DNA of 64,000 nucleotides from Clostridium sp. AM58-1XD (GCF_003464085.1 NZ_QSDR01000023.1:13382-77381); one strand, 5' to 3'; shown: positions 27,367 to 36,567, counted from the stretch's first letter. Translations and numbers: made by a program. The notes: a model not told the origin generated them from the letters alone.

Positions 27367-28170
27367 TTATTTTGTCTCCGGTGTAAAGACTACGATGGCA
27401 TAGTCCCCTAAGGCATGGGGAACCGGTATGGAGATTCGGATTTCTCCCTGTTTTTCATAGCTGAAGCATTCCGGGAACGTATCGCCTCTCAACGGAAAGT
27501 CTGCCTGTTTGAACAGTTTGTTATATGTATCGATGCTCTGACTGTTTTTATACTCTTTTACCGCCTTTTCCTGTTCGGCAGTGAGGTTGTAAAACTTACA
27601 GTCATCAGACATGACATAGCCCGCCATGGTATAAGGATCTGCATAAGTGGAAAGCCCTACATCCGATGCCTTGTTTAAATCTACCGTGTTTGTAAAGTAC
27701 ACAGCGGTAGGATGAGCTGCACCGGCTGCCGTCACTTCTCCGGTATAGACAGCAGTCAGCCTCTTGTTGTTTACAGAAACGACATTACACTTAATGGTCA
27801 TGGTGTCGGAGGATTCGTTTACACCGTATGCTTTCACTGCGGATACCGCATTCTTCTTCAGAAGCTCGTTGACGGCCGCCGCATTGGAAGATGTGCTTTC
27901 GGATACAGCAGGGTATTCAATGGAAACCTTGCCGCTTTTATAAGTAGAAATACTGGCCCCCGTACCTGACTGAGCGGAAGCGGTCTCATCTGCAGCAGTC
28001 GTTACCTCTGCTGCCTCTTCTGTGGTTGGTAAAGTTTCTGCGGCGGACATGGTTTCGTCTGCAGCGGTTGTATGGGCGCTTGTAAGATCCACCTTATTCT
28101 TTGATTTACAGCCCCACATCATACAGGCGCTTGTAAGAACCAGCATGGAGATGATTAGAGTTTTCTTCAT
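27367..28170 (-). CDS. DUF4163/DUF3298-type lipoprotein
   Basis: 267 residues. A lipoprotein signal is clear: [21 protein letters not shown], with the lipobox Cys at about 21. A low-complexity Ala/Thr/Glu linker (about 30-72) leads to the folded domain (75-267), which resembles DUF4163 followed by DUF3298 ([19 protein letters not shown] and [17 protein letters not shown]). Such proteins are found outside the membrane in Firmicutes near wall or sporulation genes; function unknown. AAGGAG lies before the ATG. The gene is 28 nt upstream of upp in the same direction. Confidence 0.8.
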   Translation of the reverse strand: MKKTLIISMLVLTSACMMWGCKSKNKVDLTSAHTTAADETMSAAETLPTTEEAAEVTTAADETASAQSGTGASISTYKSGKVSIEYPAVSESTSSNAAAVNELLKKNAVSAVKAYGVNESSDTMTIKCNVVSVNNKRLTAVYTGEVTAAGAAHPTAVYFTNTVDLNKASDVGLSTYADPYTMAGYVMSDDCKFYNLTAEQEKAVKEYKNSQSIDTYNKLFKQADFPLRGDTFPECFSYEKQGEIRISIPVPHALGDYAIVVFTPETK

Positions 28171-28339
28171 ATAAACTCCTTTCTTTTGTCGTATTATTCA
28201 CTATTCTGTCATTACAGTCCCTATTATATAATAAAATGACGAAAATGTGGAAAGAATTTCATGAAAATTGGATTAATTTTTCGTACGAATCTCTTAAGAA
28301 GACGGAATTCTGTAGCAGCTCACGAAAAGAAGGGCAGCC

Positions 28340-30116
28340 CTATCCCCGAAAACGGTTCAGACAGGCAAAGATTTCTTGCCTGCGAGGCTTTGCCAGACCG
28401 CATGGAACATAGGAGGGGCAGAAGGGAGTCCAGCCTTTTTGCTCCAGAGTCTGTTCCAGTATGTCTACGGTCTCTCTGAGCGTCCTTCTTCCGTCCAGAA
28501 CGTGTTCTAAGGCGTATCGGAGCAGGTGGGAGAGCGCGGCCGTCTGTTCCGAATCCATTAGCTGTTCTACATAACGCAGATCGACAGTTTCTTTATTGAT
28601 GGAAAAAGAATCTTTTCCGAAAGTCTTGATTTTAATGGATTCACGACCGCTGTCGCGGCTCCGGCCTCTGAAGTCCCTGCCGTACCGTTCCGCTTTCACG
28701 CGTTCCGGCGCGCTGTGTTCCTGTTTGTTGGGCTCATTGCTGTTTCGGACAAAGGAACTGCCGATTATACGGCTAAAGTCCGGTATAGAGAAATTTTCGG
28801 CCTTCGTTCTCGGAGCGTGATGCTCTCTGCACATGGATTTTACATGATCTGTGATATCCACCGGCCGGTAGCAGTCCATCTGTATGATCTTGTCGGCAAT
28901 AAAGAAGAAAGCGCCTGAGCTTCCGGCAACAAGCACGGTGGAGAGATCCGCTTCTTCATACAGGCTTCTGGCCCGCTCCAGAAACGGTATGATCGGTTCC
29001 TTGTCCCTGCTGATGACCTGTTGCATGAAATCGTCCCTGACCATGAAGTTGGTAGCAGAAGTATCTTCATCGATCAGAAGCAGCTTTGTTCCGGATTCGA
29101 TGCCCTCAGAAATATTAGCTGCCTGGGATGTGCTTCCGCTGGCATCGGGAGTAGAGAATTTTTTTGTATCCTTTTTGTTTGGAAGGTCGTTGATAAAGAG
29201 GGAAATATCCACATTCTTGATACAGCGTCCATCCTCGGCCCGCAGCTTTAAAGCAGTATGGTCTGTGATGACATATTCCCTCCCGTCGCCTGCAATGTGA
29301 TTATATACTCCTGTCTGAAGCGCCTCCAAAAGCGTTGATTTACCGTGATAACCGCCGCCGACAATTAATGTGATCCCCTTCTGTATCCCCATGCCGCGGA
29401 TCGTTCCTCTGTGCGGCAGGTGCAGACTGATCTCCATGGAGGCCGGCGACTGAAAGGGGACGGAACCTTTCATGGGAAGATCGGACACGCCGCTCTTTCG
29501 AGGAAGAACAGAGCCGTTGGCAATGAAGGCAGCCATGCCGTGTTCTGAAAGATATCTGCGGATGTAATCCTGGTCCTCAGCCAGAAAAACCGTTTTTCCC
29601 CCTCATTTGCGTCCAGCTTCTGTACAGAAAAGAGTCCTGAACAGATTTTGGAAGGAACTGGAACAGAATTTTTTCCAGCTCTCCGGCGTTAATCGTTCTT
29701 CCAAATGCAGGAAATCCCACATGAAAACGGGCGGTAATCCCTTTTTCTGTAATTTCGCAGGCCGTACGGGAAAGGATTTCCTGACCGCAGCGGCTGACAG
29801 ATAAAAGGCCGCTTTTTCCGGAACCCTTTGCCTTGAAATTAAAATCCTGAAATCTGGCGTAAAGCAGCCTCGTGAGATAGTCTTCTAAGGCGACGCGGCA
29901 GCAGGAGCTTTTATAAAGGTGTTCTGGAAAGCCGGCCAGACGATGGGGAATTTCCACGCTGAGTGACGATGGAGAAGCGAAAGGATCTCCCTGAACATGA
30001 TCGATGGAAAGAATATAGCTGTCAAACTGATAGGAGCCGGCCAGCGATTTGTATGCCGGATAGCTTTTTCTGTCAATGGAATGAAGCAGGTCTAGCAGTT
30101 CTGATGAACGTTTCAT
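28340..30116 (-). CDS. Predicted ABC-class ATPase (PF09818 type), two frameshifts
   Basis: About 590 residues if two bases are restored. The N-terminal part starts at 30116 with MKRSSELLDLLHSIDRKSY, later ILSIDHVQGDPFASPSSL, a signature of this family. At 29618 (AGAAG for AGAAAG) and 29593-29597 (A5 for A6) the frame slips twice; restored, the protein reads through NEGEKTVFLAEDQDYIRRYL into the P-loop domain: IVGGGYHGKSTLLEALQTG (Walker A), LLLIDEDTSATNFM (Walker B-like), and TVLVAGSSGAFF. Family function is unknown; soluble. The start could also be 30125. AAGGAGG precedes it. Confidence 0.78.
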
Positions 30117-30180
30117 AATTATCATTATCCTCCTTGGAATCAATTGATACAGTGCTGTAATAGAAAGAGCGGTAAAAGCG

Positions 30181-30202
30181 AAAAAAGGAGCCTCGCTCCT
30201 AA
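30181..30202 (-). terminator. Terminator after ROK gene 1
   Basis: On the minus strand AGGAGC GAG GCTCCT is followed by TTTTTT, 30 nt past the stop codon at 30230. Confidence 0.75.
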
Positions 30203-30229
30203 CCGTAAGGTATTATGAAGCGACGCTCT

Positions 30230-31429
30230 CTAGGGAATCAATGTGCCTCCGTTATCGATGAGAAGCTGTTTTAAAACGACAGCAGCACCGCCGATATACG
30301 CTTTCTTTTTTGTCAGCTCACTGCGTATAAACAGGTCGTCGGTGAGTTCGGGATTAATCCTGTTCGCATGGCGTATAAATGAGGAATACATGACCTCATT
30401 GTCAAAAACGTCACCGAATAAAATAATTTTATCCGGGACAATAAGCTGAATCGCGTTATTTGTCACGATGGCCAGAGCTTCTGCCGATTTATCGAGATAT
30501 TCCTGAAACGCAGGGTCTTCCATGGACACATAGGCAGAAAAATTTTCTTTATTCGGAAAGCCGTATGTATGGACCGTATCCAGTATGTACGGACTGGAAG
30601 TTAAGGCAAACAGTTCTTTTGCCTTCTCTTCAATAGCGTTCATGGAAATTAAGGTTTCCAGTCGACCTCCTCTGCCGGCAAAACGGACGGGTTCATTCTG
30701 ATCGATCATCGTAAGGCCAAGCTCTGATGAACGGAAATTGCTGCCTTTATACATTGTACCGTTGATGACGGAAGCGGAGCCGACACCTGGTCCCCATTTG
30801 AGCATGAGAACATTCTGCAGGTTGTCCGGATTGTTGAACAGCAGCTCGCTGCTTAAAAGGGCGCTTACGCTGTTTTCCACACATACGGTAAAAGGAAGTT
30901 CCTGCTCCAGGTGTTTTTTAATGCTGCATTCGCCGGAAAATATTCCGCAGGAATCGAGGCTGATGCCGTCCAGGTGATTTACAGGACCGACTATGGTTAC
31001 GCCCGCTCCCAGAATATCGTCATTCTGGAAATGATGGGTCCAAAGCAGGCGAATTGCGGTTGCGGCAGTCTGTCTGAAAAATTCCTCCGGATCTGCGGAA
31101 AGGGCGGTTGAAAAGCTGTCTGATACAACCAGACGGCCCTTTAAGTTCGTTATGGCAACAGTAGTAACATCACTGTCTATATCAATCGTTAAAATATGCA
31201 TTCGGTCATAATTGAGATCGATCGGATTCCGCTTTCTTCCAACCTTTGAGACCGTGTCGACCTCTTCTCCGGGAATCAGAAGATTCTTGGCGATAAATTC
31301 ATTGCAGATGGTAGTAACGGTAGCCGTTGTCAGGCTTAAAACAGATGCAATATCAGTTCGGGACATGGCGCCTCGGTTTACAAGCAGCTGCAGTACGCAG
31401 GCGCGGTTGGTTATTTTTACGTTTTCCAT
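30230..31429 (-). CDS. ROK-family transcriptional repressor (NagC/XylR-like), zinc motif lost
   Basis: About 399 residues. The N-terminal winged helix-turn-helix (NRACVLQLLVNRGAMSRTD, then IASVLSLTTATVTTICNEF) is followed by a sugar-kinase-like ROK fold (LTIDIDSDVTTVAI, GAGVTIVGPVN, LKWGPGVGSAS). The zinc motif CxCGxxGCxE of the family is replaced by RFAGRGGRLET, unlike the paralogue at 34221. It likely represses the adjacent SDR gene and importer in response to a sugar-like ligand. The ATG at 31429 has AGGGG 5 nt upstream; a GTG at 31450 is a weaker option. It is downstream of the SDR gene in the same direction. Confidence 0.87.
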   Translation of the reverse strand: MENVKITNRACVLQLLVNRGAMSRTDIASVLSLTTATVTTICNEFIAKNLLIPGEEVDTVSKVGRKRNPIDLNYDRMHILTIDIDSDVTTVAITNLKGRLVVSDSFSTALSADPEEFFRQTAATAIRLLWTHHFQNDDILGAGVTIVGPVNHLDGISLDSCGIFSGECSIKKHLEQELPFTVCVENSVSALLSSELLFNNPDNLQNVLMLKWGPGVGSASVINGTMYKGSNFRSSELGLTMIDQNEPVRFAGRGGRLETLISMNAIEEKAKELFALTSSPYILDTVHTYGFPNKENFSAYVSMEDPAFQEYLDKSAEALAIVTNNAIQLIVPDKIILFGDVFDNEVMYSSFIRHANRINPELTDDLFIRSELTKKKAYIGGAAVVLKQLLIDNGGTLIP

Positions 31430-31485
31430 GTTTACCCCTAAATGTTGCACGCGATCATCCCCGATTCATCTGATTTGAACAGCAA

Positions 31486-31519
31486 AAAGCGGCATTTGAC
31501 CAATTTTGCAGTCCGCTTT
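31486..31519. terminator. Hairpin between SDR and ROK gene 1
   Basis: AAAGCGG (31486-31492) pairs with CCGCTTT (31513-31519) around a 20-nt loop, flanked by A- and T-rich bases. It could weaken read-through from the SDR gene to the ROK gene. Confidence 0.4.
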
Positions 31520-31576
31520 CATTATACGGGAAAAAACAGGCGGAATCAATCTTTTTCAGAAAAATAATCCCGTGAT

Positions 31577-32440
31577 CTATACGCCCGAATATGCGTTAAA
31601 ACCGCCGTCTATGGGAATGACAGCTCCCGTTACAAAGGAGGATACGCCGGGGGAAAGGAGATACAGGAGCGTACCGCCCAGTTCTTCGATCCGGCCGAAC
31701 CGGCCCAATGGAGTATTGGACAGAATTTTATAGGCGCGGGGAGTATAATTTCCACTGTCATCCAGAAGATTCTTTTCATTCTGTCCGGTGATGAAAAATC
31801 CGGGGGCAAGAGCATTCACGCGGATGCCCTCTTTTGAGAAATAAACGGCCAGCCATTCCGTAAAGTTGGTGACGGCTGCTTTTGCGGCGCTGTAAGCCGG
31901 CAGCTTGGTCAGCGGCTTAAATGCATTCATGGATGATATATTTATAATGCTGCAGCCTTCTTTTTCGATCATATCCCTGGAAAATACCTGAGTCGGCAGC
32001 AGCGTTCCGATGAAATTCAGATCCAATACGAACTGAAAACCAGATTGTTCGATATCGTAAAAGGTTTTGACATCCTCTTCGGCAGAGTAGTATTCCTCCT
32101 CTGTATTGCCTTTTGGGTGATTCCCTCCGGCGCCGTTGATCAGAATATCGCAGGGACCGAAATCTTCCAGTATCCGGCAGTGCACCTGCTCCAGATCACG
32201 TTTGTCGAGGACGTTCGCCCGATATGCTTTGGCGGTACAGCCGTTTTCGACAATTTCTTCTGCATAGGAAAGAGCCTGCTGCTCATTGATATCGAGAAGA
32301 GCAATTTTGGCGCCTGTTCTGGCGAGCATTTTCGAAAAATAGCTGCACATTACACCGCCTGCGCCTGTAACGATAATGACTTTGTCTGTAAAATCAGCGG
32401 AAAAGGGCAGTTCCGGAAGTGACATAAGCATTTGTTTCAT
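31577..32440 (-). CDS. SDR-family oxidoreductase (mannonate oxidoreductase-like)
   Basis: 287 residues. The Rossmann motif is TGAGGVMCSYFSKMLA, NAG region is INGAGGNHP, and the catalytic set is Ser in IINISSMNAF with Tyr and Lys in YSAAKAA. The GGNHPKGNTEEEYY insert is shared with SDR enzymes annotated as D-mannonate oxidoreductase (fructuronate reductase), so a sugar-acid substrate is possible but not proven. AGGAGGATGAAACAA leads the start. It is divergent from the ABC importer SBP gene across a region with two promoters and two copies of a shared operator, so it belongs to the same regulated island. Confidence 0.85.
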   Translation of the reverse strand: MKQMLMSLPELPFSADFTDKVIIVTGAGGVMCSYFSKMLARTGAKIALLDINEQQALSYAEEIVENGCTAKAYRANVLDKRDLEQVHCRILEDFGPCDILINGAGGNHPKGNTEEEYYSAEEDVKTFYDIEQSGFQFVLDLNFIGTLLPTQVFSRDMIEKEGCSIINISSMNAFKPLTKLPAYSAAKAAVTNFTEWLAVYFSKEGIRVNALAPGFFITGQNEKNLLDDSGNYTPRAYKILSNTPLGRFGRIEELGGTLLYLLSPGVSSFVTGAVIPIDGGFNAYSGV

Positions 32441-32455
32441 CCTCCTAATATTTAA

Positions 32456-32475
32456 TTATTTAGTTAAATTAATTA
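32456..32475 (-). promoter_or_regulatory. Shared AT-rich operator, site 1
   Basis: Minus strand reads TAATTAATTTAACTAAATAA, matching the family TAATTAATTNAANTAAATAA at all fixed positions. It overlaps the -10 box of the leftward SDR promoter. Confidence 0.6.
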
Positions 32476-32500
32476 TATGATTAGAAGGAAGATTTTACAA
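32472..32500 (-). promoter_or_regulatory. Promoter of the SDR gene
   Basis: Minus strand TTGTAA (32500-32495), 17-nt spacer, TATAAT (32477-32472). Confidence 0.65.
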
Positions 32501-32551
32501 GAGTAAAGATAAAAAAACGAAATAATTATGCAAAACACACAAAATAATGAG

Positions 32552-32605
32552 GGAATTTATGGCAAAAAGTATGTATTGGGAATTTATGGCAAAAAGTATG
32601 TATTG
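32552..32605 (+). repeat. Perfect 27-bp tandem duplication next to importer promoter
   Basis: Unit 32552-32578 is repeated exactly at 32579-32605. The second copy supplies the first three bases of the -35 box at 32603. Confidence 0.9.
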
Positions 32606-32631
32606 ACTTTAATTGGACAGCTAATTATAAT
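32603..32631 (+). promoter_or_regulatory. Strong sigma-A promoter of the ABC importer SBP gene
   Basis: TTGACT (32603-32608), 17-nt spacer, TATAAT (32626-32631), 140 nt before the SBP start. Confidence 0.8.
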
Positions 32632-32665
32632 TAAAATCAAGTTAGTTGCTCAACGGCTTTAAATA

Positions 32666-32685
32666 TTAATAAATTTAATTAATTT
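32666..32685 (-). promoter_or_regulatory. Shared AT-rich operator, site 4 (most diverged)
   Basis: Minus strand reads AAATTAATTAAATTTATTAA, 17 of 20 identical to site 3. It also lies in a perfect palindrome (AATAAATT, 5-nt spacer, AATTTATT) at 32668-32688, just downstream of the SBP promoter. Confidence 0.5.
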
Positions 32686-32770
32686 ATTATTTCCAAATTG
32701 ATAAAAAGTATTAAGAAATGTAAATCAAAGCCGAAGGGAAATGAAAAAATAAAAACAAGGAGGAAAACAA

Positions 32771-33883
32771 ATGAAGAAAAACCTGTTAGTGACAGCGATT
32801 GTTCTCGCATCAGCATTGGCTCTGGCAGCATGCGGCGGCGGAGGAAAATCAGAAGGCAGTTCCGGCGGGTCCGGCGAGGGAAAAGAAGGAAAGATGCAGA
32901 TCACCCTGAGCCACCAGCCGTACAGCCACAGCCTTCCAAGCTATATTGCGGAAAAGGAAGGAATGTTCGAGGCTGCCGGACTGGAGACGAAGATGCTGAT
33001 GTTTACATCTGGCCCGGCACAGAACGAAGCCCTGGCAGCAGGGGAATGGGATGTGGGAGCCATGGGATCCCCGCCATCTATTATGGGAGGCGTTGCTCAC
33101 AATCTCCATGTGATCGCACTCTCTGCTCCTGATACAGAGGCTGTTACCATCTGGGCGCGTCCGGACAGCGATGTGGCACAGATCAGCGGAAAAGTGGACG
33201 GATATCCTGATATTTACGGTGATGCAGACAGCTGGAGAGGCAAGACGATCCTCTGTCCTACGTCTACAAGCGCCCACTTTACATTGATTGCAACGCTGGA
33301 AAAAATGGGCCTGACCGATGAAGACGTGGAAATTATCAACATGGACGTGCCTCAGGCATTCACCGCATTCAAGGCGGGGCAGGCTGATATCGCGTGTCTG
33401 TGGGATCCGCAGGGATTCTCGGCAGCAGAAGAAGACTGGGTATGTATTTCTTCCGGCAAGGCCACGGGAGAAGTGATGCCTACCGTTGTGGTAGCTTCCG
33501 ATAAGGCCATCAAAGAAAAACCGGAAGAAGTGCTGGCATGGCTGGATATCTATTTACAGGCCAGTGAAAAGTACACGGACAAACTGGATGAACAGTCTCA
33601 GCTGCTCTACGATTTCGGCAAGGAAAACGGTCTGGAACTGGATCTGGAAATCGCAAAGAAGAGCGCGGAGAAACGTCCGCTTCCAACTCTGGATGAAGAA
33701 ATCGAACTGTTCAAGGGCGAGTACGGCCAGAGAGAAGTAGACAAACAGATGGGCAAGGTTATTGACTTCTTCGTTTCCCAGGGAAAGATCGAAGAGGCTG
33801 ACAAACAGGCTTTGATGGACAATACGTTTATTGACGGACAGTTTATCGATAAGCTGGCTGAAAAGTACGGAAAAAATAAGTAA
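32771..33883 (+). CDS. ABC transporter substrate-binding lipoprotein, NitT/TauT (sulfonate/taurine-like) family
   Basis: 370 residues. A lipoprotein signal ends in LALAAC (Cys about 21), followed by a Gly/Ser/Glu linker. The mature part is an NMT1/SsuA-like two-lobed binding protein (LSHQPYSHSLPSYIAEKEGMF, then AAGEWDVGAMGSPPSIMGG, and FKAGQADIACLWDP). This family binds sulfonates, taurine, nitrate or pyrimidine precursors. AAGGAGG precedes the ATG. It has its own strong promoter; the permeases and ATPases of the same importer begin at 35785, with a convergent ROK gene in between. Confidence 0.87.
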   Translation: MKKNLLVTAIVLASALALAACGGGGKSEGSSGGSGEGKEGKMQITLSHQPYSHSLPSYIAEKEGMFEAAGLETKMLMFTSGPAQNEALAAGEWDVGAMGSPPSIMGGVAHNLHVIALSAPDTEAVTIWARPDSDVAQISGKVDGYPDIYGDADSWRGKTILCPTSTSAHFTLIATLEKMGLTDEDVEIINMDVPQAFTAFKAGQADIACLWDPQGFSAAEEDWVCISSGKATGEVMPTVVVASDKAIKEKPEEVLAWLDIYLQASEKYTDKLDEQSQLLYDFGKENGLELDLEIAKKSAEKRPLPTLDEEIELFKGEYGQREVDKQMGKVIDFFVSQGKIEEADKQALMDNTFIDGQFIDKLAEKYGKNK

Positions 33884-33959
33884 GCTATAAGAAGCAAGCG
33901 ATTGCAGCAGATATTACTTAGATATTATTTAGAGCAGACATCGCGGTAAGATACATAAT

Positions 33960-34077
33960 AGGGTGTTGCGAAAAGGAATAAAGTATTGCCACTGATACCA
34001 GATGAAGTGACTTGTCCACTGTCTGGAACGGAAACTGGTATCAGTGGCACAGCTAATTCGACTTTTTGCAACACCCT
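33960..34077 (+). repeat. Dispersed dyad element, copy C
   Basis: 118 nt, 77 nt after the SBP gene. Outer arms GGGTGTTGCGAAAA and TTTTTGCAACACCC; inner stem TTGCCACTGATACCAG with CTGGTATCAGTGGCA; loop GAAGTGACTTGTCCACTGTC. Ends in T5, so it may terminate the SBP transcript. Confidence 0.85.
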
Positions 34078-34104
34078 TTTTAAATACGGCCGACAAGCAA
34101 TAAT

Positions 34105-34172
34105 AATGCCCCCGATACCAGATGAAGTGACTTTACGGCCGCTTTAAAACCCGTTCTGATATCGAGGGCATT
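34105..34172 (+). repeat. Partial dyad element, copy C2
   Basis: Shares CGATACCAGATGAAGTGACTT with copy C but lacks the outer arms. Its own arms AATGCCCCCGATACCAGA and TCTGATATCGAGGGCATT still pair. It starts 27 nt after copy C, so it probably arose by local duplication and loss. Confidence 0.7.
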
Positions 34173-34220
34173 GTGTGATTTTTCTCAGTTACAACTCGTT
34201 CGCAGCCTTTTGATTTAACC

Positions 34221-35432
34221 TCAGCTTCCACCGCTTTTAATCAGCAGCTCTTCGATGACAACGGCAGCAGCGCCGATATAGAGCCTCTCGCTGTTCAGCG
34301 GGCTTTTGGCGAACAGGGCGCTTTCAATTTCAGGATTAATTCCCTGAATTTCCTCTTTGAAAAGCTGAATGATCTCATCGCTTTCGAAGATATCTCCGTA
34401 CAGAATGATCCGGTCGGGAGCCAGAATCTGGATCGCATTGTTGGTCGCTACGGCCAGAGCGTGGCAGGATTCCCTTAAATAAGACTGAAGGGTCGGATCC
34501 TGTACCTTCAGATAGTGGAGGATATTGTCTTTGGAAGGCGCTCCGTATTTTGCGGCTGCTTCCTTTAACAGGCTGCTGTTGCCTTTGGAAGTCAGATACA
34601 GAATCAGATTGATGATGCACTCCAGGGAGATCTTCGTTTCCAGACAGCCTACATGACCGCATTTGCAGCGGATTCCGTATTGGGAGTCCACGTAATTGTG
34701 TCCCAGCTCGGAAGACCGGTAGTTGTGTCCCTTGAAAAGCGCTCCGTCAATTACAGAAGCGGAACCGACACCAGGTCCCCACTTGAGTATCAATGCGTTC
34801 CGGAAGGAGGAACTGTCGCAATAGAGAAGTTCCGCGCGCAGATAGGCGCATACATTACTTTCCACAAAAACAGGAAAGGGCAGCTCTTTTTCCAGCAGTT
34901 CCTTAAATGGAACGGGAGTATCGAACAAGGTAAATGAATGGAGGCTGACTCCGTCCACGTGATTTACCGGTCCAAGGGTGGTGACACCTGCTCCCAGAAT
35001 ATCTGAGGGCGATATGTTGTTGATCCACAGCAGATGAATGCAGCGCTGTGCGATCGCCCTGAAAAAGTCCTTCGGTTCCTGCGGGGGAAGAAGAAAAGAT
35101 TCAGCTGCTTTTACATCCCCGTGCAGATTGACAATCGAAAGCGTGATGCTGGATCCGTGAATGTCAATGGCCAGAATCAGCTTGTAATCGTAATTAATTG
35201 CGATAGGAGAGCGCTTCCTGCCGACTTTGGATGAAGAGGCCACGCTTTCCTGCTGCAGGATCAGCCCCTGCCTTAAAAAATCATTGCAGATTGTGGTTAC
35301 GGTCGCCTGCGTCAGAGACAGGCGGTCGGAGATCGTCGTCCTGGAAAGCGGCGTGTCCGAAAAGAGCAGGCGCAGAACACAGGAACGATTTGTGATTTTT
35401 ACATTTTCTAAATTAAGACCCTTAGGATACAT
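34221..35432 (-). CDS. ROK-family transcriptional repressor (NagC/XylR-like), zinc motif intact
   Basis: 403 residues, a paralogue of the protein at 30230. N-terminal helix-turn-helix (NRSCVLRLLFSDTPLSRTT, then ISDRLSLTQATVTTICNDF), then a ROK fold with LAIDIHGSSITLSI, GAGVTTLGPVN and LKWGPGVGSAS. Unlike its paralogue it keeps the zinc signature CKCGHVGCLET. AGGAGG lies 5 nt before the ATG. It is divergent from the permease/ATPase operon at 35785 and is flanked by operator copies at 35451 and 35626, so it likely represses itself and that operon. Confidence 0.9.
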   Translation of the reverse strand: MYPKGLNLENVKITNRSCVLRLLFSDTPLSRTTISDRLSLTQATVTTICNDFLRQGLILQQESVASSSKVGRKRSPIAINYDYKLILAIDIHGSSITLSIVNLHGDVKAAESFLLPPQEPKDFFRAIAQRCIHLLWINNISPSDILGAGVTTLGPVNHVDGVSLHSFTLFDTPVPFKELLEKELPFPVFVESNVCAYLRAELLYCDSSSFRNALILKWGPGVGSASVIDGALFKGHNYRSSELGHNYVDSQYGIRCKCGHVGCLETKISLECIINLILYLTSKGNSSLLKEAAAKYGAPSKDNILHYLKVQDPTLQSYLRESCHALAVATNNAIQILAPDRIILYGDIFESDEIIQLFKEEIQGINPEIESALFAKSPLNSERLYIGAAAVVIEELLIKSGGS

Positions 35433-35450
35433 AAGACCTCCTGAAAATAA

Positions 35451-35470
35451 TAATTAATTCAAATAAATAA
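35451..35470 (+). promoter_or_regulatory. Shared AT-rich operator, site 2
   Basis: TAATTAATTCAAATAAATAA, 18 of 20 identical to site 3; 19 nt upstream of the ROK gene 2 start codon. Confidence 0.6.
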
Positions 35471-35594
35471 TAAAATATTTCCATGTGAATATATATAAAG
35501 TCATTATAATATAAAGGAGCAATAAAAACAATAAAAGAAAGTAAAAACGTGATATTATACAAAATATTGTGGATTATTTTATAAAATATGACAA

Positions 35595-35623
35595 TTGATT
35601 TCAAAGAAAGACGTAACTATAAT
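35595..35623 (+). promoter_or_regulatory. Promoter of the permease/ATPase operon
   Basis: TTGATT (35595-35600), 17-nt spacer, TATAAT (35618-35623), about 160 nt before the first permease. Confidence 0.75.
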
Positions 35624-35625
35624 AT

Positions 35626-35645
35626 TAATTAATTAAATTAAATAA
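35626..35645 (+). promoter_or_regulatory. Shared AT-rich operator, site 3
   Basis: TAATTAATTAAATTAAATAA begins 2 nt after the -10 box and so covers the transcription start, an ideal repressor position. Confidence 0.65.
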
Positions 35646-35784
35646 CTATTACAGAGGACAGCAAAAAGCGCAAAAAAGAAATCCAGAACAAACGCTGAAA
35701 TGGTTCGCGCATATAGAGGGGAGGAAATAAAAAACCATTTGCAGTAAAATGATTAACCTATAAACATTAAGGAGAGGTGGTATT

Positions 35785-36567
35785 TTGAAAAGCAAAAATG
35801 AAAAAACACAATTAGTATTGCTCAGCCTGCTGGGAATTGTCCTGTTCTTCGGTACATGGGAGATGTGCATTCAATGCGGGCTCGTTTCAGAACGAGTGAT
35901 GTGTGCGCCGTCTACGGCGATTAAGACATTTATAACAAAGCTGACCGTATCAAAACCGGATGGAGCGACTGTTATCGTCCATTTCCTTACAAGCCTGAAG
36001 CTTTCTCTGGCCGGATTCCTGACCGCGGTTATCATAGGAGTTCCGCTAGGGCTGTTTATGGGATACTTCCGGATCATGGATTCCCTTCTGACACCTTTAT
36101 TTGAAATTGTCCGTCCGATTCCTCCGATTGCATGGATCCCGATCGTAATCCTGACGCTTGGAATCGGCTTTCCGGCAAAAGTATTCATCATTTTTATTTC
36201 CGCATTCGTGCCCTGCGTCATCAATTCCTATCTGGGAATCAAGCTGACGAACCAGACATTGATTAACGTGGCAAAGACCTTTGGGGCCAGCGAGTGGCAG
36301 ATATTTACGAAGGTATGCGTTCCTTCTTCCATGTCCATGGTATTTGCAGGCGTCAGAATTTCCCTAGGCAATGCCTGGTCCACCCTGGTAGCGGCGGAAA
36401 TGCTGGCTTCCACAAAGGGACTTGGATATATGATTCAGATGGGACGTACGCTGATCCGTCCCGACATCATCGTAGTAGGTATGGCGACGATCGGATGTAC
36501 AGGCGCTCTGATGGCCTGGATTCTGGGACGTTTCGAAAAGAAAGTTGCACCATGGAGGTATAAATAA
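35785..36567 (+). CDS. ABC transporter permease, NitT/TauT family (first)
   Basis: 260 residues with about six membrane segments and the BPD_transp_1 fold. The ATPase-coupling motif of importer permeases is present: EWQIFTKVCVPSSMSMVFAGVRISLG (EAA loop). The region FEIVRPIPPIAWIPIVILTLG is typical of SsuC/TauC-type permeases. The start is a TTG at 35785 with AAGGAGAGGTGG upstream. Its stop overlaps the start of the second permease by one base, so the two are translated together and probably form a heterodimer. Confidence 0.87.
   Translation: MKSKNEKTQLVLLSLLGIVLFFGTWEMCIQCGLVSERVMCAPSTAIKTFITKLTVSKPDGATVIVHFLTSLKLSLAGFLTAVIIGVPLGLFMGYFRIMDSLLTPLFEIVRPIPPIAWIPIVILTLGIGFPAKVFIIFISAFVPCVINSYLGIKLTNQTLINVAKTFGASEWQIFTKVCVPSSMSMVFAGVRISLGNAWSTLVAAEMLASTKGLGYMIQMGRTLIRPDIIVVGMATIGCTGALMAWILGRFEKKVAPWRYK

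Noticed and set aside
26652..27386. Long rightward frame over upp
   Set aside because: It is the antisense shadow of upp; the minus strand encodes clear PRPP-binding motifs.
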